A stretch of 64,000 bases of DNA from Ampelomyces quisqualis. Taxonomy: Eukaryota > Ascomycota > Dothideomycetes > Pleosporales > Phaeosphaeriaceae. Under the pieces are notes generated by a model. That model was not told the DNA's origin. It worked only from the letters and a program-made list of their open reading frames with translations, and made no database searches. Shown in pieces: positions 31,853 to 42,315 of the stretch. The stretch lies in assembly GCA_018398575.1 (NCBI GenBank), contig JAGTXZ010000010.1, positions 1,674,001-1,738,000 on the forward strand, read 5' to 3'. Position 1 is the stretch's first letter, and every line of letters starts with the position of its first letter. The translations under genes and the position numbers were made by a program.

Positions 31853-32597
31853 AGCTAGATGAGAGACATACAGGGCAGTCCCTGTATTCTAGAAGTGTGT
31901 CACTTCATTGTGGAGCATTGCGGATTGGAGTTGAAGGAATTCATGGCATTGTTCAGCGGCATTATCCTGTTAAACATGGAAATCACGCCCCGGCCTACGA
32001 ATGTAGGGAAATAGGCGTCGCGGTCCAAGCTGGTGGAGCTGCTGTAAAAGAGGGAGGTGAAGCACCTGCCCGCAACCAGGATGAAGCCTGATGTAGCGGA
32101 AACAAGTAGCGGCGGGAAAGTAGGAAGAACCAATAGATAAAGTTTGGACATTACATCAGCCACTCCTAGGTCCCTGGTACGAGTTTCTGTCAGCCACATG
32201 GCACACGGAGTGGGGGTATGTTCGACCCACGCTGGCCAACGGATTTGATGAACAAGTAGCGAGCTGAAATTGCGAGTTGCGTGTTCGAGGCCACTGGACA
32301 AGCATCAAGCATCATGCTATCGAGCTGAGGCCGTCTGCCCCTCGGCGCCCTCCTCGGTCGCTGCCGCCAGTTCACGTTAGCACGCAACTGCGAACCTCAC
32401 CACGTCAACAATAAGCGGCGCACATCTACTGATCTTCACGCATTCATATGCCCTTCAGACGACTGTTAATCGCGCAAGGATCTCGCAACGTACCACAGAT
32501 TGACGTGTACCGGCGGACGCGAGCAGGGCTTCCAGCATCCTAATCACTAGCACAGTCTTGAGCGGGCTTGCCCATTCACCACAGGAAACACTTACCA
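31853..32597. other. Intergenic region
   Basis: This 745-bp stretch lies between eIF3L and the coiled-coil protein gene, both on the plus strand. The small open frames show no domain, and no repeat or RNA gene was seen. Confidence 0.45.
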
Positions 32598-33443
32598 ATG
32601 GCGCCCGATCTCAATTCAGTCCCCGCTTTGCCGCGACCAAGCGCAACACGCAATCCTTCAGGCTCTCTCTCCCGTCAGAACTCAACACCAGCCTCGCGAC
32701 GAGCCTCGCAGATACACCCCATGTCCCCTCCACCGCTACCGCTCGCATCGCCTGGAGGCACGCTCCCGACGTCCTCACAGGGCCACGGGTTCCCGCCATT
32801 GAGCCCAGGTATTAGCGGCCAGGTGTCGAGCGTCGATTCTACAGGCACGCCCATGCGCCATCCGCGCCCAATGACACCCGCAGAGATGCACCTAGAGCTA
32901 GAGAAAGAACAAGAAGCTGTCGTCAATCGCCTGACGCGCGAACTGTCGGCTCTACGCGCGCATTCAGCATCGGTTGCTTCAACAACATCCATCGCATCGA
33001 GCGCTGCCTCAGGCGTGCATCTGGACCCGACCGATCCGTCGCACGCCGGCTCCATGACTGCATCGGTGCACCCCACGCCCTCTCGCCGCCACCGTAGCTC
33101 CTCAAGCGTGTCGCGCAGCGGCCTGCCGCCGGGCAGCTACCCACATCGATACTCGGTATCCTCCCAGCCAGTACCAGGCGACCCGGCACATAGTCACAGA
33201 AGCTCCAGCGTAGTCAGCACCCCGCGCTACGAAGAGGTCGCACAGCAAAGAGCGGAGTTGGAGGACGTGAAGAGGGAGAACGAAATGCTAAAGCAGAGGA
33301 TCAGAGACCTGGAGCGCATGATCAGGAGCGGCGATGCTGATGCACAGAGGGGAAGGCGCGGTGCACCGGCGCCAGCGGGCAATGTGACCGCCACTGCTAC
33401 TGGTGCTGAGACTAGCACTTCTGAGGAGATTCGCATTTCCTGA
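32598..33443 (+). CDS. Ser/Pro-rich coiled-coil protein, unknown function
   Basis: A single-exon frame of 281 residues starting at the first ATG. The first 100 residues are disordered and rich in Ser, Pro and Arg (SGSLSRQNSTPASRRASQ), with likely phosphorylation sites. A first helix, EMHLELEKEQEAVVNRLTRE, looks like a coiled coil. A Ser-rich linker follows, then a second coiled coil with clear heptads, YEEVAQQRAELEDVKREN and EMLKQRIRDLERMI. It lacks the basic region of a bZIP factor. I do not recognise the family. Cytoplasmic scaffold or regulator is a guess from the coiled coils only. Confidence 0.72.
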   Translation: MAPDLNSVPALPRPSATRNPSGSLSRQNSTPASRRASQIHPMSPPPLPLASPGGTLPTSSQGHGFPPLSPGISGQVSSVDSTGTPMRHPRPMTPAEMHLELEKEQEAVVNRLTRELSALRAHSASVASTTSIASSAASGVHLDPTDPSHAGSMTASVHPTPSRRHRSSSSVSRSGLPPGSYPHRYSVSSQPVPGDPAHSHRSSSVVSTPRYEEVAQQRAELEDVKRENEMLKQRIRDLERMIRSGDADAQRGRRGAPAPAGNVTATATGAETSTSEEIRIS

Positions 33444-34270
33444 GGTGGACAATAATGGACAGATGGAGAATGATGTCGACTTGCAACAGCCAAGCCATGG
33501 CAATGTCGTACAGGCGATCACGTCATCCCTCCCTATAATAGCGTACTACCATAGAAAAAGCTGGGCAACTACAAGTAGCTGAGCGTTACGACTCGGGAAA
33601 CAAAGTTTCAAATCACGGCTGAGAAAGGTGTTTGATTCTAGGCGCAGCGTCCCATGAGGCACGATAACACAAATTTACGAACGAAATGAGCTAGCAACTG
33701 TCCCTATCTGATAATCGAAGCAAAGCTTAGGTACTTTATATCAAGCCCTTTTTATTCCTCTTATCATACAACTTGCTTTTGCTGCTGCGACGCTAACGAA
33801 TGCGTACATGTCGATCATGCTCATTGCTACCTTCGATGATCTGTGATCTGTGTCGATCACTGCGCATAGCGCCTGCGAGCTAATCAAGAGAAATGTACGG
33901 AGTAGTTGAGGTCTAATCGCGTAGCTCGGTGTACGGTGTGCATTCTGCGGATTTTGGTGCACGCTACCAGTCGATGTCTTTGTTTGAGGGGAGAGGGAGG
34001 ACTAATGTGCTTGGGAGATGACGTCATTGATGGACGTAGCAAAAGGAAGGGAGGACAAGAGATTTATTAAAAGGATTGGGTTGAATGAAGGAATCTGTAT
34101 AAGGTTCGGATCTGTGGTCGGGGTGTGGTGGAGAGCGAAATCGATTGTCTTTGACCATTTACTCCATCTCATTTTGAATTTCCATCTCTCATAGACACAA
34201 ACACACTCCCGCGCACATATATACACCATATACCATACGTGACGAACATTACACACGCACATCCCACACC
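33444..34270. other. Intergenic region upstream of a small gene
   Basis: These 827 bp follow the coiled-coil protein gene. The right end, before 34271, carries ACACAC-type and CA-rich leader sequence. No gene or RNA was recognised. Confidence 0.45.
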
Positions 34271-34648
34271 ATGGGCAACCTACTCACGCGCCTCACACAT
34301 CACAAGTCCCACCACATCCATCAAGACATTTCGCACCCCAAGCCCGTTCCGCCAAACCCCCTCTCCACAAACAACACTGCCCCAACTCCAGAGACCAGTA
34401 CGTTCATCCCCTAAATTCCCTCCCTACTCCCATTCCTACCTCCACCCCCAAAAGCAAGAATCCCTGCATATATCTCAACGCCCGCATTAGCTCCCGCACA
34501 TCAACTGCGTCAAGACTCCTTTTCTCCCGTCCACGAGGCCGTTGTCGCGGCTACGGAGCAGGGCATGATTTGTGAGAATATGGGGTGTGCGAGTCTACCT
34601 ACTTCCGCGCTGCGGCGATCGTTGTCGTTGCGCACAGCGCAGGGATGA
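34271..34648 (+). CDS. Small protein with possible N-myristoylation signal
   Basis: Two exons, 34271-34397 and 34455-34648, with a 57-nt intron (gtacgt...aaag), give 106 residues. It begins MGNLLTRLTHHKSHHIHQ: Gly2 with a small/basic following sequence fits N-myristoylation, which would attach it to membranes. The middle is Pro-rich, and the C-terminal part (HEAVVAATEQGMICENM) looks helical. The intron keeps the frame open, and the ATG follows a CA-rich leader. I know no named family; function unknown. It was missed by simple ORF size because it is short and split, so RNA evidence would decide. Confidence 0.5.
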
Positions 34649-34876
34649 GGAGTCTTTTCCTAACTCTGAAGCGGGGGAGGGGGTTGTAGGTGTCGTGTCG
34701 GTGGGACGTGATCGTGAGGTCAAAAATGATTGTAGCATGAGCGGCGAGATGGTGTGAAGAAGAAGAGGGGGGGGATGGGAAGGGGGTATAGCTGACGGGA
34801 AGATTTTTCGCAGGGTTGTTTATCTACTATTCGGCATTTACTTTACCAAGGGAACGATTGGTACACCATGTGAAAG

Positions 34877-34886
34877 CCCCCCCCCC
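34877..34886 (+). repeat. Poly-C tract
   Basis: Ten consecutive C residues, followed closely by a second run of six, in the convergent 3' region. Confidence 0.85.
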
Positions 34887-34947
34887 ATCCCCCCAGAAAT
34901 AATGTATACATGCGAACATAGGTCAGTTTTTAACAAAACTTGCTATG

Positions 34948-34961
34948 CACACACACACACA
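34948..34961 (+). repeat. (CA)n microsatellite
   Basis: Seven CA units immediately downstream of the RRM/nucleolar-type gene's 3' end. Confidence 0.85.
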
Positions 34962-35004
34962 AAACAAGACTGAGCCTGATATAGAAAAAAAAGCTCGATT
35001 TGAA

Positions 35005-36690
35005 TCAACCAACTCTCCGGTGCGGCGTCATCTTCCTATTCTCTGTATGACGCTTCGCCTTGAGCGCATCTCTGCGCCGCTTCTTCCACGCGCGATTCAA
35101 ATCCCCGCGGTTCTCCCAGAACCATTTGCGAAACTCGCTTTCGGGCTTTTCATCCGCGCCAGCACTCGTTTCCACATTGTTCTCATTTTCGTGTTCTTCC
35201 GCGACGTCGGCTAATTTGCTAGCTGCATTCGCTTTGGTATTTTGACTTAATTGCTGCTCGGCTTCGTCGTCATTGTCATCTTCATCGTCGTCGGCTTCGT
35301 TACTGCCTTTGCGCCAGTCAAACAAGAAGCGGTGGCCGATGGCGGCGGTATCGGGGGTGGGTGCTGCGCTACGGAGACCGCGCCATTCGAGATCGCGTTC
35401 GGTGAAAGGTGTGGTAGGAGCGTTTTCAACGACTTGACCTTGGGCGTCGGCGTCTGTTTGCTGCTCGTCGTTTTCAAAGAAACTGAAGGAGGTGTCGAGG
35501 GGAGTGAGTTTCTTGGGGGTTGAGAGAGAGAGGGTTCCGGGAGAGGGTTTGGTGCGTTTGAACAGGGCTTCGAGCGGGTGGACTTCTTTCTCTGCTGTCT
35601 TGGTGCCATTCGTTGCAGGTACAGGTGTGGATGGTGCGGAATTGACGTCGTCTTCCTCTTCCTCTTCCTCTTCATCTGCATCTGACGATGACAAGTCCTC
35701 CGAAGATGATGAGACAACTGAAGAATCATCATCTGCCTCGGATTCTGAGGACGATGGTGGAGGTGTGGCTTTTGCCTTCTTCTTATCCTGCTTCGTGCTC
35801 TTGGGAGGTGCCGTAGACTTCTTTGGTTCTGTTTCAACTGGCTTGTCAACCAATTCCAATACCCTTCTGTTTCTTGCTTTGCCAGTCTCGGGCTCCACGA
35901 CGTTGCCATCCTCATCCACCCAGCCCTGGCCGTTGACATACTCGACTGCGGGCTTTTTCTCAGCTGTCACCTTGGTTTCCTTCAGGAAGCTCGGGGTCTT
36001 TGTGTTCTTCTCGAATTCATGCACAACAACCTCTCGCGACTTTGACTTTTTCTCTTTCTTCTCCTTTTTGTCCTTCTTCTGTTCCTTGCGCGCAAGCTCA
36101 GTAGCAGCGACAGGCGTGAGCTTCGCCTTGAAGAGCATCTCTGGATCTTTGGTGTACTTGGACTTCTTCTGCTCATGCTTCTGCTCCTGCTCCTTGTCCT
36201 TTTTTCCCTTGCGGTCCTTCTTGCTCTTCGATGGCGGCTCCGTCCATCCGCGCTTGACCTTGCGTTCGTTCTCAAGCTCTGCGCCTTCAAGAACACCGAC
36301 CTCATGCTTGCGCTTCTCCTTCTTCACGCGCTTCGAAGGACGGTCGGCTTCCTTCTTCTCCTTGGCCGCGTCGGCTTCCTCGCGCGCCTTGCGCTTCTCA
36401 GGCTTGGCCATTTCGATGCGCACTTTGGCTCCTCTTAGCGTCAAACCGTTCAGCTTCTTCTTGAGCTTTAGCGCCTCGGCTTCGGGCAGTTCTAGGTAGC
36501 CGTAGCCTCTCTCGGGGAATGTCTCGACGATGTGGTATGATATGTTCTTGGCGAGCGGGAGAACAGAAGGCGCGAGGTAGACCCTGAGGAGTTCGGGCTT
36601 CAAAGGTGTGATGTGGAGTCGGACGCTCGTGACCTCGTCCACGTGAGCTGGCTGCGCTTCGATAGGGTTAGCCGCTGCTGCTGCGGGCAT
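35005..36690 (-). CDS. RRM-containing, Lys/Glu-rich nucleolar-type protein
   Basis: A single-exon gene of 561 residues, ATG at 36690. The N-terminal 100 residues form an RRM-like fold (SVRLHITPLKPELLRVYL, GYGYLELPEAEALKLKKK, LNGLTLRGAKVRIEM). Long Lys/Glu/Arg-rich stretches follow, then a Ser/Asp/Glu acidic run (residues about 310-350). The C-terminal motif ESEFRKWFWENRGDLNRAWK is a conserved mark of this fungal group. Similar proteins have been annotated as SRP40-like suppressors or Nop8-like; the highly charged composition suggests a nucleolar role in ribosome assembly. That role is inference. It is divergent from a small secreted-type gene over only 279 bp. Confidence 0.8.
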   Translation of the reverse strand: MPAAAAANPIEAQPAHVDEVTSVRLHITPLKPELLRVYLAPSVLPLAKNISYHIVETFPERGYGYLELPEAEALKLKKKLNGLTLRGAKVRIEMAKPEKRKAREEADAAKEKKEADRPSKRVKKEKRKHEVGVLEGAELENERKVKRGWTEPPSKSKKDRKGKKDKEQEQKHEQKKSKYTKDPEMLFKAKLTPVAATELARKEQKKDKKEKKEKKSKSREVVVHEFEKNTKTPSFLKETKVTAEKKPAVEYVNGQGWVDEDGNVVEPETGKARNRRVLELVDKPVETEPKKSTAPPKSTKQDKKKAKATPPPSSSESEADDDSSVVSSSSEDLSSSDADEEEEEEEDDVNSAPSTPVPATNGTKTAEKEVHPLEALFKRTKPSPGTLSLSTPKKLTPLDTSFSFFENDEQQTDADAQGQVVENAPTTPFTERDLEWRGLRSAAPTPDTAAIGHRFLFDWRKGSNEADDDEDDNDDEAEQQLSQNTKANAASKLADVAEEHENENNVETSAGADEKPESEFRKWFWENRGDLNRAWKKRRRDALKAKRHTENRKMTPHRRVG

Positions 36691-36969
36691 TGGGTCGCAG
36701 TAAACAGCGCTGAAGCTATGCGCATGGATCTAGACCATAAAGATATGACGGAGAGTGAAGGGAGCCTTGCCAGCGCCAGTAAGCGTGCTGTGTCGAGTCT
36801 CAGCGGTCGCAAGTGAAGGGGAGGGGAAAGGAAAATACTTAGCGCCGACTCGATGGTGAAGCAAGCGGCTGGCCTGAGCTTCGCGGCTCTTGGGGGCCCT
36901 GCCCGGAGGTTTGGACATGGCAAGCATTGAATGCGCCAAGAACACATCGTTGCGCATACAACCACCACG
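36691..36969. promoter_or_regulatory. Short divergent promoter
   Basis: A 279-bp gap between the RRM/nucleolar-type start (-) and the small Cys-rich membrane protein start (+). Both promoters must be contained here. No defined element was recognised. Confidence 0.5.
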
Positions 36970-37456
36970 ATGCGGACCCCACTGTTCTACGTGCTGCTGC
37001 TCATGGCCTTTCTGAGCTTCTTATCTATTGCCCTCGCAGCCTGCAAGTCAAATCCAAGCCGTTCGCACCGTCATCGAGAGGCCTAGACTAACATGCCCAG
37101 CACCAACTTCCTTTTGTAAATGCACCTGCTTCGGGAACAGCACCATTGTCGCCCTTGATGCTGCCTCCATCAAGAAACCTGCCGCCCCCGATCTCCGCCC
37201 TCGCGCGTCGAAGAAGACGTGCAACGACTGCAACCGTCAATTCTGCCTCGGCTACAGCTTCTGCAAGGGCGAGAAGGAAGAGAAGGTCTTGACGACATGC
37301 TTCCAGAGGGACTCGGCCAAGGACCAGGTGATTGTGTATGTTTTCATCGCGGCGACGCTGGGGCTGCTGGGCTGGGCGGGCATCAGGCCTTGGGTTGCGA
37401 AGATGCGGGAGAGGCAGAGTTATATACCAGTGTCGGGTCAAGGGGATGATCAATGA
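36970..37456 (+). CDS. Small secretory-pathway Cys-rich single-span membrane protein
   Basis: Two exons, 36970-37042 and 37101-37456, encode 142 residues. The 58-nt intron is of the GC-AG type (gcaagt...cccag, branch ctaac). The GT alternatives nearby either break the frame or leave only a 40-nt intron. The protein starts with a signal peptide (VLLLMAFLSFLSIALAA), then a Cys-rich lumenal/extracellular domain with SFCKCTCFGNSTI and KTCNDCNRQFCLGYSFCKG, one N-glycosylation site in that part, a single span (VIVYVFIAATLGLLGWAG) and a short basic tail. This is a type I membrane protein conserved, as far as I recall, in filamentous ascomycetes. Its function is unknown. Confidence 0.82.
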
Positions 37457-37671
37457 GCAATGAAGAACTTGATGTAGCTCTTGCTTTAGCATATGTTCGA
37501 CGTGCAATCATGAACATGAAGCATAGATACCCCGTAATGACACGACCCTTTCTACATGTCCCCGAACTCCATGGTGCGTACATGTAATAGAACAACACTG
37601 TACAACGATGAGGAGTATAATACATGGTGGCTGTGGAGTCTCTGAACCGTCAAGCGTCTTTGCCCACACTT

Positions 37672-38548
37672 CTATTCCTTCTTGGATCCGCCCATGACCC
37701 ATCCTAGCCAGCCTCTGCCCGTCTGCTCCGCCTTTTGCGTGACCTTCTCAGCAGCGTTGTCTAGTGGCCCACCCACTGTGGATGTCGATGATGCTGCTGA
37801 TGTCGATGCTGGTGTGTAATTTTGCCTCGCCTCTTGCACTGCGTCCACGATTCCCACACCTTGTCCGCCTGTTAAATCATGCTTTCGGATTTCCTCCACT
37901 GCCAGCCTTCTCTGCTCTGCAATGACCTTCTCTTCTTTCCAGTCACCATGCATCCACCAGAGCAATTTCGACGCGACATTCCTCTCTGCCTTCTTCTTGT
38001 CGAAAGCTTCCTGCTCCTCCGCGATACCCGTGACGAGCGCCATCTGCGCTGCTGTTGCTGTGCCTTGTGAGACTGCTGTTCTTGCAGCCTCGAGCACGCG
38101 TGCGTGTACTCGTTCTTCTTCGGCGAAGTAGATGGCTCGTTTTCGTCGGTTGTAGACGATCATGTCGCCTATTGAGAATACTGCCAGGACACCAATGCAA
38201 CCTGAGTCACTCGTCAGCAAATTACATCTACGCGCCTGTGTATTTTGACAGCCATTGGCCGTCTAAAGTTGTGCACATACCCGTTGCAAAAATTAACCCA
38301 AAGACAGTAAATCTGTGCAACGCATCCGCAGTCATTCGACCGTACATATACATGTAGTCCCATGTTGTGACTTGCGCCATCTTTGCTCGGTTCGCTGCTT
38401 CTCTTAAACGTTTGACCTTCTGTTGCGGGGTTTCATTTTTGGGTGCTGGGTCTGCGAACTGGAGGGTGGTCGCTGGGCCGCCGGGTCGTGTGTGCGCCCA
38501 CACACCCGTTGCTGTGAAGCGCGTTGATACTTTCGGAGATTTTGACAT
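37672..38548 (-). CDS. COX14-like cytochrome c oxidase assembly protein
   Basis: Two exons, 38548-38281 and 38201-37672, with a 79-nt intron, give 265 residues. The stretch YGRMTADALHRFTVFGLI, followed by a membrane span and SIGDMIVYNRRKR, matches the layout of yeast Cox14 (short, a conserved DTLHRLTV-like motif, one span, basic follow-up). Cox14 acts in the inner mitochondrial membrane with Mss51 and Cox1 to regulate complex IV assembly. Unlike the 70-residue yeast protein, this one has about 75 extra N-terminal and 140 extra C-terminal residues, helical and then Ala/Ser/Thr-rich. The frame is open further upstream to an ATG at 38725. I chose 38548 because the added residues look like translated leader. 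Role by similarity only. Confidence 0.72.
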
Positions 38549-39014
38549 TGTGGACGCAGGAGTGGAATGTCGGAGAGGTGTCAGGTGTGGTGGTGGGCAG
38601 GAGCGGGGAGCAGACGTGGAGGGCCGAGCGGTTGGCAAAAGTTTATATGGACTGGGATCATGATGCGGATATTTCCGCCCACGTCGGCACAACGTTTGTC
38701 CTGGCGCGCTGTGTATCACCATCAACGTGCGTCCCTTTCCGGATGCTTAAAACCAACGACTGCATAGTAATCGCGTCAAGGACACTCTATCTTGCTCAAT
38801 AGTGGGTGAATAGAGGCTGATCACGCCTGGGCTGCCAAGCACGTGCCTACCTTTCACATCACAGAGGCACAAACACATTACAGACAATGTTTAGCTCGTC
38901 GGGTGACGTTCGACCAACATTCAGGAGGTCACTCCTTTGAACCCCACTTTCGCAAGCGTTGCTAGAGCTGTTCATCCTAGCAGCATATCAACTCTACCTG
39001 GACGCTTTTCAACC
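38549..39014. promoter_or_regulatory. Divergent promoter: COX14-like / DUF2458
   Basis: This 466-bp gap lies between divergent starts. Open frames upstream of both ATGs are short. No specific site was recognised. Confidence 0.45.
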
Positions 39015-40001
39015 ATGGCGGACAACATCGAGCCGAATGCAGACTTGGCAAGCATCCTAGCAACATTGGCAAGCTTGCAACAGGCAGGAAGTTCGGCTGT
39101 ACAGAATCAAGAGCAAGGATACGATCCGAATCAGACATATCAGAGCTACCAGGAAGATGCTCAGGCGTATCCCACTCAGCAGAGCTTGCCCTACCACCAA
39201 ACAGCAGACCCTCGCCTACAGCATCGATCTATTTCGCAACACCTGCCAACAACCCCAAAACCGCAGAACAGGGTATCCACTCCGCTAATTGACCCAGCTA
39301 CTATCACAGAGTGGAAACAGGGGCTTCGTTGTGTGAGCAAGATTGCGCAGCAAAACCCCGATTTCGCTGCTTCCGTTCGCAAGGTACAGATGGTCAGCAG
39401 ACATATGATGCCCAGAAGCTCACGAAACGACCAGCTAATGAAGGATCAAGAAGGCAACGTCAAGCAATGGTATGCCACTTTTCTAATGTTTAGTGCCTAT
39501 ACTGAAACATCCCAGGGAGGCAGGTCGCGAGCGTCTCCTCGAAGATCAGAGGCTGAAGCTAGAAAACGAAGCGACGCATAGAGCTGCCTTGTTAGTATCC
39601 TGTAGCTACCACGCAGGCATTTTCTCACCAAAGCAGGTCACTCCCAGGGCTTCTGGAAGGCACACCTCTTCTTCGCGTATGTCTTGGTGCGATTGTCTAT
39701 ACTTTGGCATGAATTGACAGCAATGTAGACGTCAGAACGTGAGAAGGCCGAATTGAGCCAATACGACGCCAAAGTATACCGAGCTTGCAAGGCGATGACT
39801 GAGGCCCAGAGCTCCTCTCTCAAAATCTTGGGTGTTCCATTCTTTGGGACGAAGCCGCATCTCATCCTCTCCGAGAGTAGCGAGCTAGGTTCAAGCGCCA
39901 ACATGGAGCAAAAGTCTGAGAATCAGAAGATCAACAAGGCACAACTTCTCGAGTTGCAGCGGAAGATGCTGAATCACTTGATGGAACTCTATGGCGATTG
40001 A
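39015..40001 (+). CDS. DUF2458-family protein
   Basis: Four exons, 39015-39383, 39435-39469, 39516-39594 and 39729-40001, with introns of 51, 46 and 134 nt, give 251 residues. The N-terminal 90 residues are Gln/Tyr-rich and disordered. The domain begins with PATITEWKQGLRCVSKIA, and the short exon 2 (LMKDQEGNVKQW) is needed to reach WEAGRERLLEDQ. The C-terminal part, SQYDAKVYRACKAMTEAQ and LKILGVPFFGT, completes the family pattern. The domain is predicted helical and its biochemical role is unknown. All three joins preserve phase, which supports the model. Confidence 0.82.
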
Positions 40002-40879
40002 TCACGGCTCATTTGATCTTCTGGAGTACTTGACATCATTCACGTCAGGCTAAGCCTTTTCAATTTTGTGCCACTTAGGTGCTGAGAGTCGGGCCATCTG
40101 AATGTAAACGAGTAGTCTCTGTCAACCGGCATCAGCGCTACGAAGGCAGGGATCGCGTAGTAGAACACCAGTTCGTCTTGACCTGCGAAGCATCTCCTAG
40201 GGTCTCTTCCCAACTTTTGAGGAATGAAAATTCTTCTTGTTTGTTTACTTTCATCGTACTTCATCCCTCTGACCTGGCGCTCATCTTGAAGATGTGCTGA
40301 TTGTGGAAGGTACGTGCAGCCTTGAAATAGTGTTGCGTTTCTATGCTGATGTGTCGTAAGGATGGACATCTTGGTCCCGATTTGCATTGGTTCACTCCCG
40401 TTCGCGTGGGGTGGTCACAGTGGTGAAGCACGTGAAGAGACTGATTCATTCTCCCCTTCATCGACTGTGCCGCATCGCGGACTCCTCTACGCTGGCAAAC
40501 GGCACAAGTCGTGAGATTGCTCGTTTTGGGCTTCCCCCGTCATCGCGCGACCCTTGGACCGTAGTGAAACTGGCCAAAGGACCTCGCGTCACACCGTGCA
40601 AACGGAGCACAAACGCACCGTTCACCTCCAGAACTCCACCTTTCTCATTGGCCGATCGATCGGATCCGTTGGAATCAGGTGGAGAGTAGAGGAAATTGCC
40701 TTGTAGGCGCTAGTGCCAAGGCGTGTACAACTACGGGCCTCCATCGCACCTTCCTTCTTCCACCGACAACCTCGCGCTCGTTTGAACTGCCCACGTGTGT
40801 AGCACGTCGTTCGGATCGCTTCTTTTACGCCCAAGTCTGCTCTGATTGAAGCACTTCAACCGAGACTAGAACCGTCATC
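40002..40879. other. Intergenic region upstream of the cell-wall protein
   Basis: These 878 bp lie between two plus-strand genes. Short open frames on both strands show no known motif. The last 100 bp are pyrimidine-rich, likely leader. Confidence 0.45.
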
Positions 40880-42159
40880 ATGAAGAGCATGCGTATCCTC
40901 ACGTTCGCTGCGGCAGCTGGTAAGTTCACTCACTCTCTCGCCTTCTTTCTCGCTTTCTCGCTTCTTCCGAGGTTGCCGTCTTGTCAGCGCGCGACCGAGG
41001 ATTGTCATTTGTAAACCACTGTACGTCCTCAATCGCTGACCTACAGGAGCCGTCGTCGCCGCGGAGGGCGTTCAGTACTATGATGCTTTCAAGCAGGCCC
41101 ACGCTCCCGCTTTGGCTGCTCGCGACGACTGCACCAAGTTGCCTGCGCTCTGTACCGGTGCAGTCACGCTCTCGGGTACGCGAATGACGCTCACGTATCT
41201 GTGTCCCGCGACGAGCCAGGTTCCAGTGTCCACGGTCCACGTGACGGTCACTGCGACGACTACGGTCACGTCTCTGCCTGAGAGCAGCGTCGTCGTGTAA
41301 GTTGCCAGGCCCGAAGCGTCCATGGTTGTGTTGGCTAATTGGCTGTCTAGTGACAATCCTCTTGGGCCCGTCACAGGTCCTACCGAACTCGCCGACGTTC
41401 CTCCCACGTAAGTTCTCCCACTCGTTTTCAGCATGGAGTGTATGTATGTCGCAGTGACTGACAAGCTCGTCTAGGGGCACTCCTCATCCGCCTGCGCCTC
41501 CCCATATGAGTACCGAGGTCACTTCGACGACAACCATGCACTCTACATTGACCACGAGCATGACGGTCACTGTGACGCGCAAGACGAGCTCTCCCAGCGC
41601 AGACGTACCTTCCCCAACGGCTCCTGCTCCAACGCCTGTCGTCCCCTCGAGCATGCCGCCGTTCACCCTAGTCACGCCCTCGGCAAGCCACAACGCCAGC
41701 AGCGCCACCATCACCATTGCTCCCGTCCCCGCGTCTTCCACGACTCGTTGCCAGCATTGGGAGGTCTGTTGGGAGCCATGCACATCTAGCGACTGCCCTC
41801 CGTTGAACCCAGGCGCCACATCAATCAATGCCTCCTACTGGGCTACTGCATCCATTACGAAGCCATCTGAATGGCCATCCACACTGCCCTTTGTCACTCT
41901 AAACGCCTCGAGCACGGGAACAGCTCCGCTGGACAAACTTCCTGTCCGCACTAGCATCGCTACGAGAGACTATGTCGTGTTACCCATTACGCGCAACTCT
42001 ACTGCTACGCGTGGATACACGTTCCCGACGCTGCACGTGCTTCGTGACATTGAGTCTTCCGAGTCTGCGAAGCCGCGAAAGACGGGTGGGGTGGGATATC
42101 TGGGCGTCAATGTTGCTGCACTTATTTGTGGTGTTACGGCGGCTGTCTACTTTGCTTGA
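40880..42159 (+). CDS. GPI-anchored-type Ser/Thr-rich cell-surface protein
   Basis: Four exons, 40880-40919, 41047-41296, 41351-41407 and 41475-42159, with introns of 127, 54 and 67 nt, encode 343 residues. The protein starts with a signal peptide (RILTFAAAAGAVVAAEG, completed across the first splice). It continues with Thr/Val repeats (VTVTATTTVT, MTVTVTRKTSS) and Pro/Ser/Thr stretches expected to be O-mannosylated. A Cys-rich segment, TRCQHWEVCWEPC, lies in the middle. The C-terminus is hydrophobic (GYLGVNVAALICGVTAAVYF) after a small-residue site, as in GPI-anchored proteins. It probably reaches the plasma membrane or cell wall; no catalytic domain is visible. A class-specific name cannot be given. 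Confidence 0.78.
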
Positions 42160-42241
42160 GTTTCGTCGTCTTGACCCCCTTTGACGGGGAGCAAAGAGGA
42201 CGACATGAGCTTCGAATGAACCATGTCGACGGATATGTAGA

Positions 42242-42256
42242 CTAGCTAGCTAGCTA
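42242..42256 (+). repeat. (CTAG)n short tandem repeat
   Basis: Nearly four tandem copies of CTAG, a self-complementary unit, 80 bp after the cell-wall protein stop. Confidence 0.85.
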
Positions 42257-42298
42257 TCCACCGCCGCACAAGACGGGGTAGAGCATCATGACATGCAT

Positions 42299-42315
42299 AC
42301 ACACACACACACACA
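42299..42315 (+). repeat. (AC)n microsatellite
   Basis: About eight AC units in the convergent 3' region. Confidence 0.9.

Larger units (their letters stand above)
34649..35004. other. Convergent 3' region with low-complexity tracts
   Basis: These 356 bp separate the small MGN-starting protein gene (+) and the RRM/nucleolar-type gene (-). The stretch holds G-rich purine tracts, a C10 run at 34877-34886 and a short CA repeat at 34948-34961. No gene was seen. Confidence 0.6.

Noticed and set aside
35492..36499. 335-codon frame antisense to the RRM/nucleolar-type gene
   Set aside because: It is the mirror of Lys/Glu-rich codons on the other strand, giving Ser/Phe-rich nonsense.
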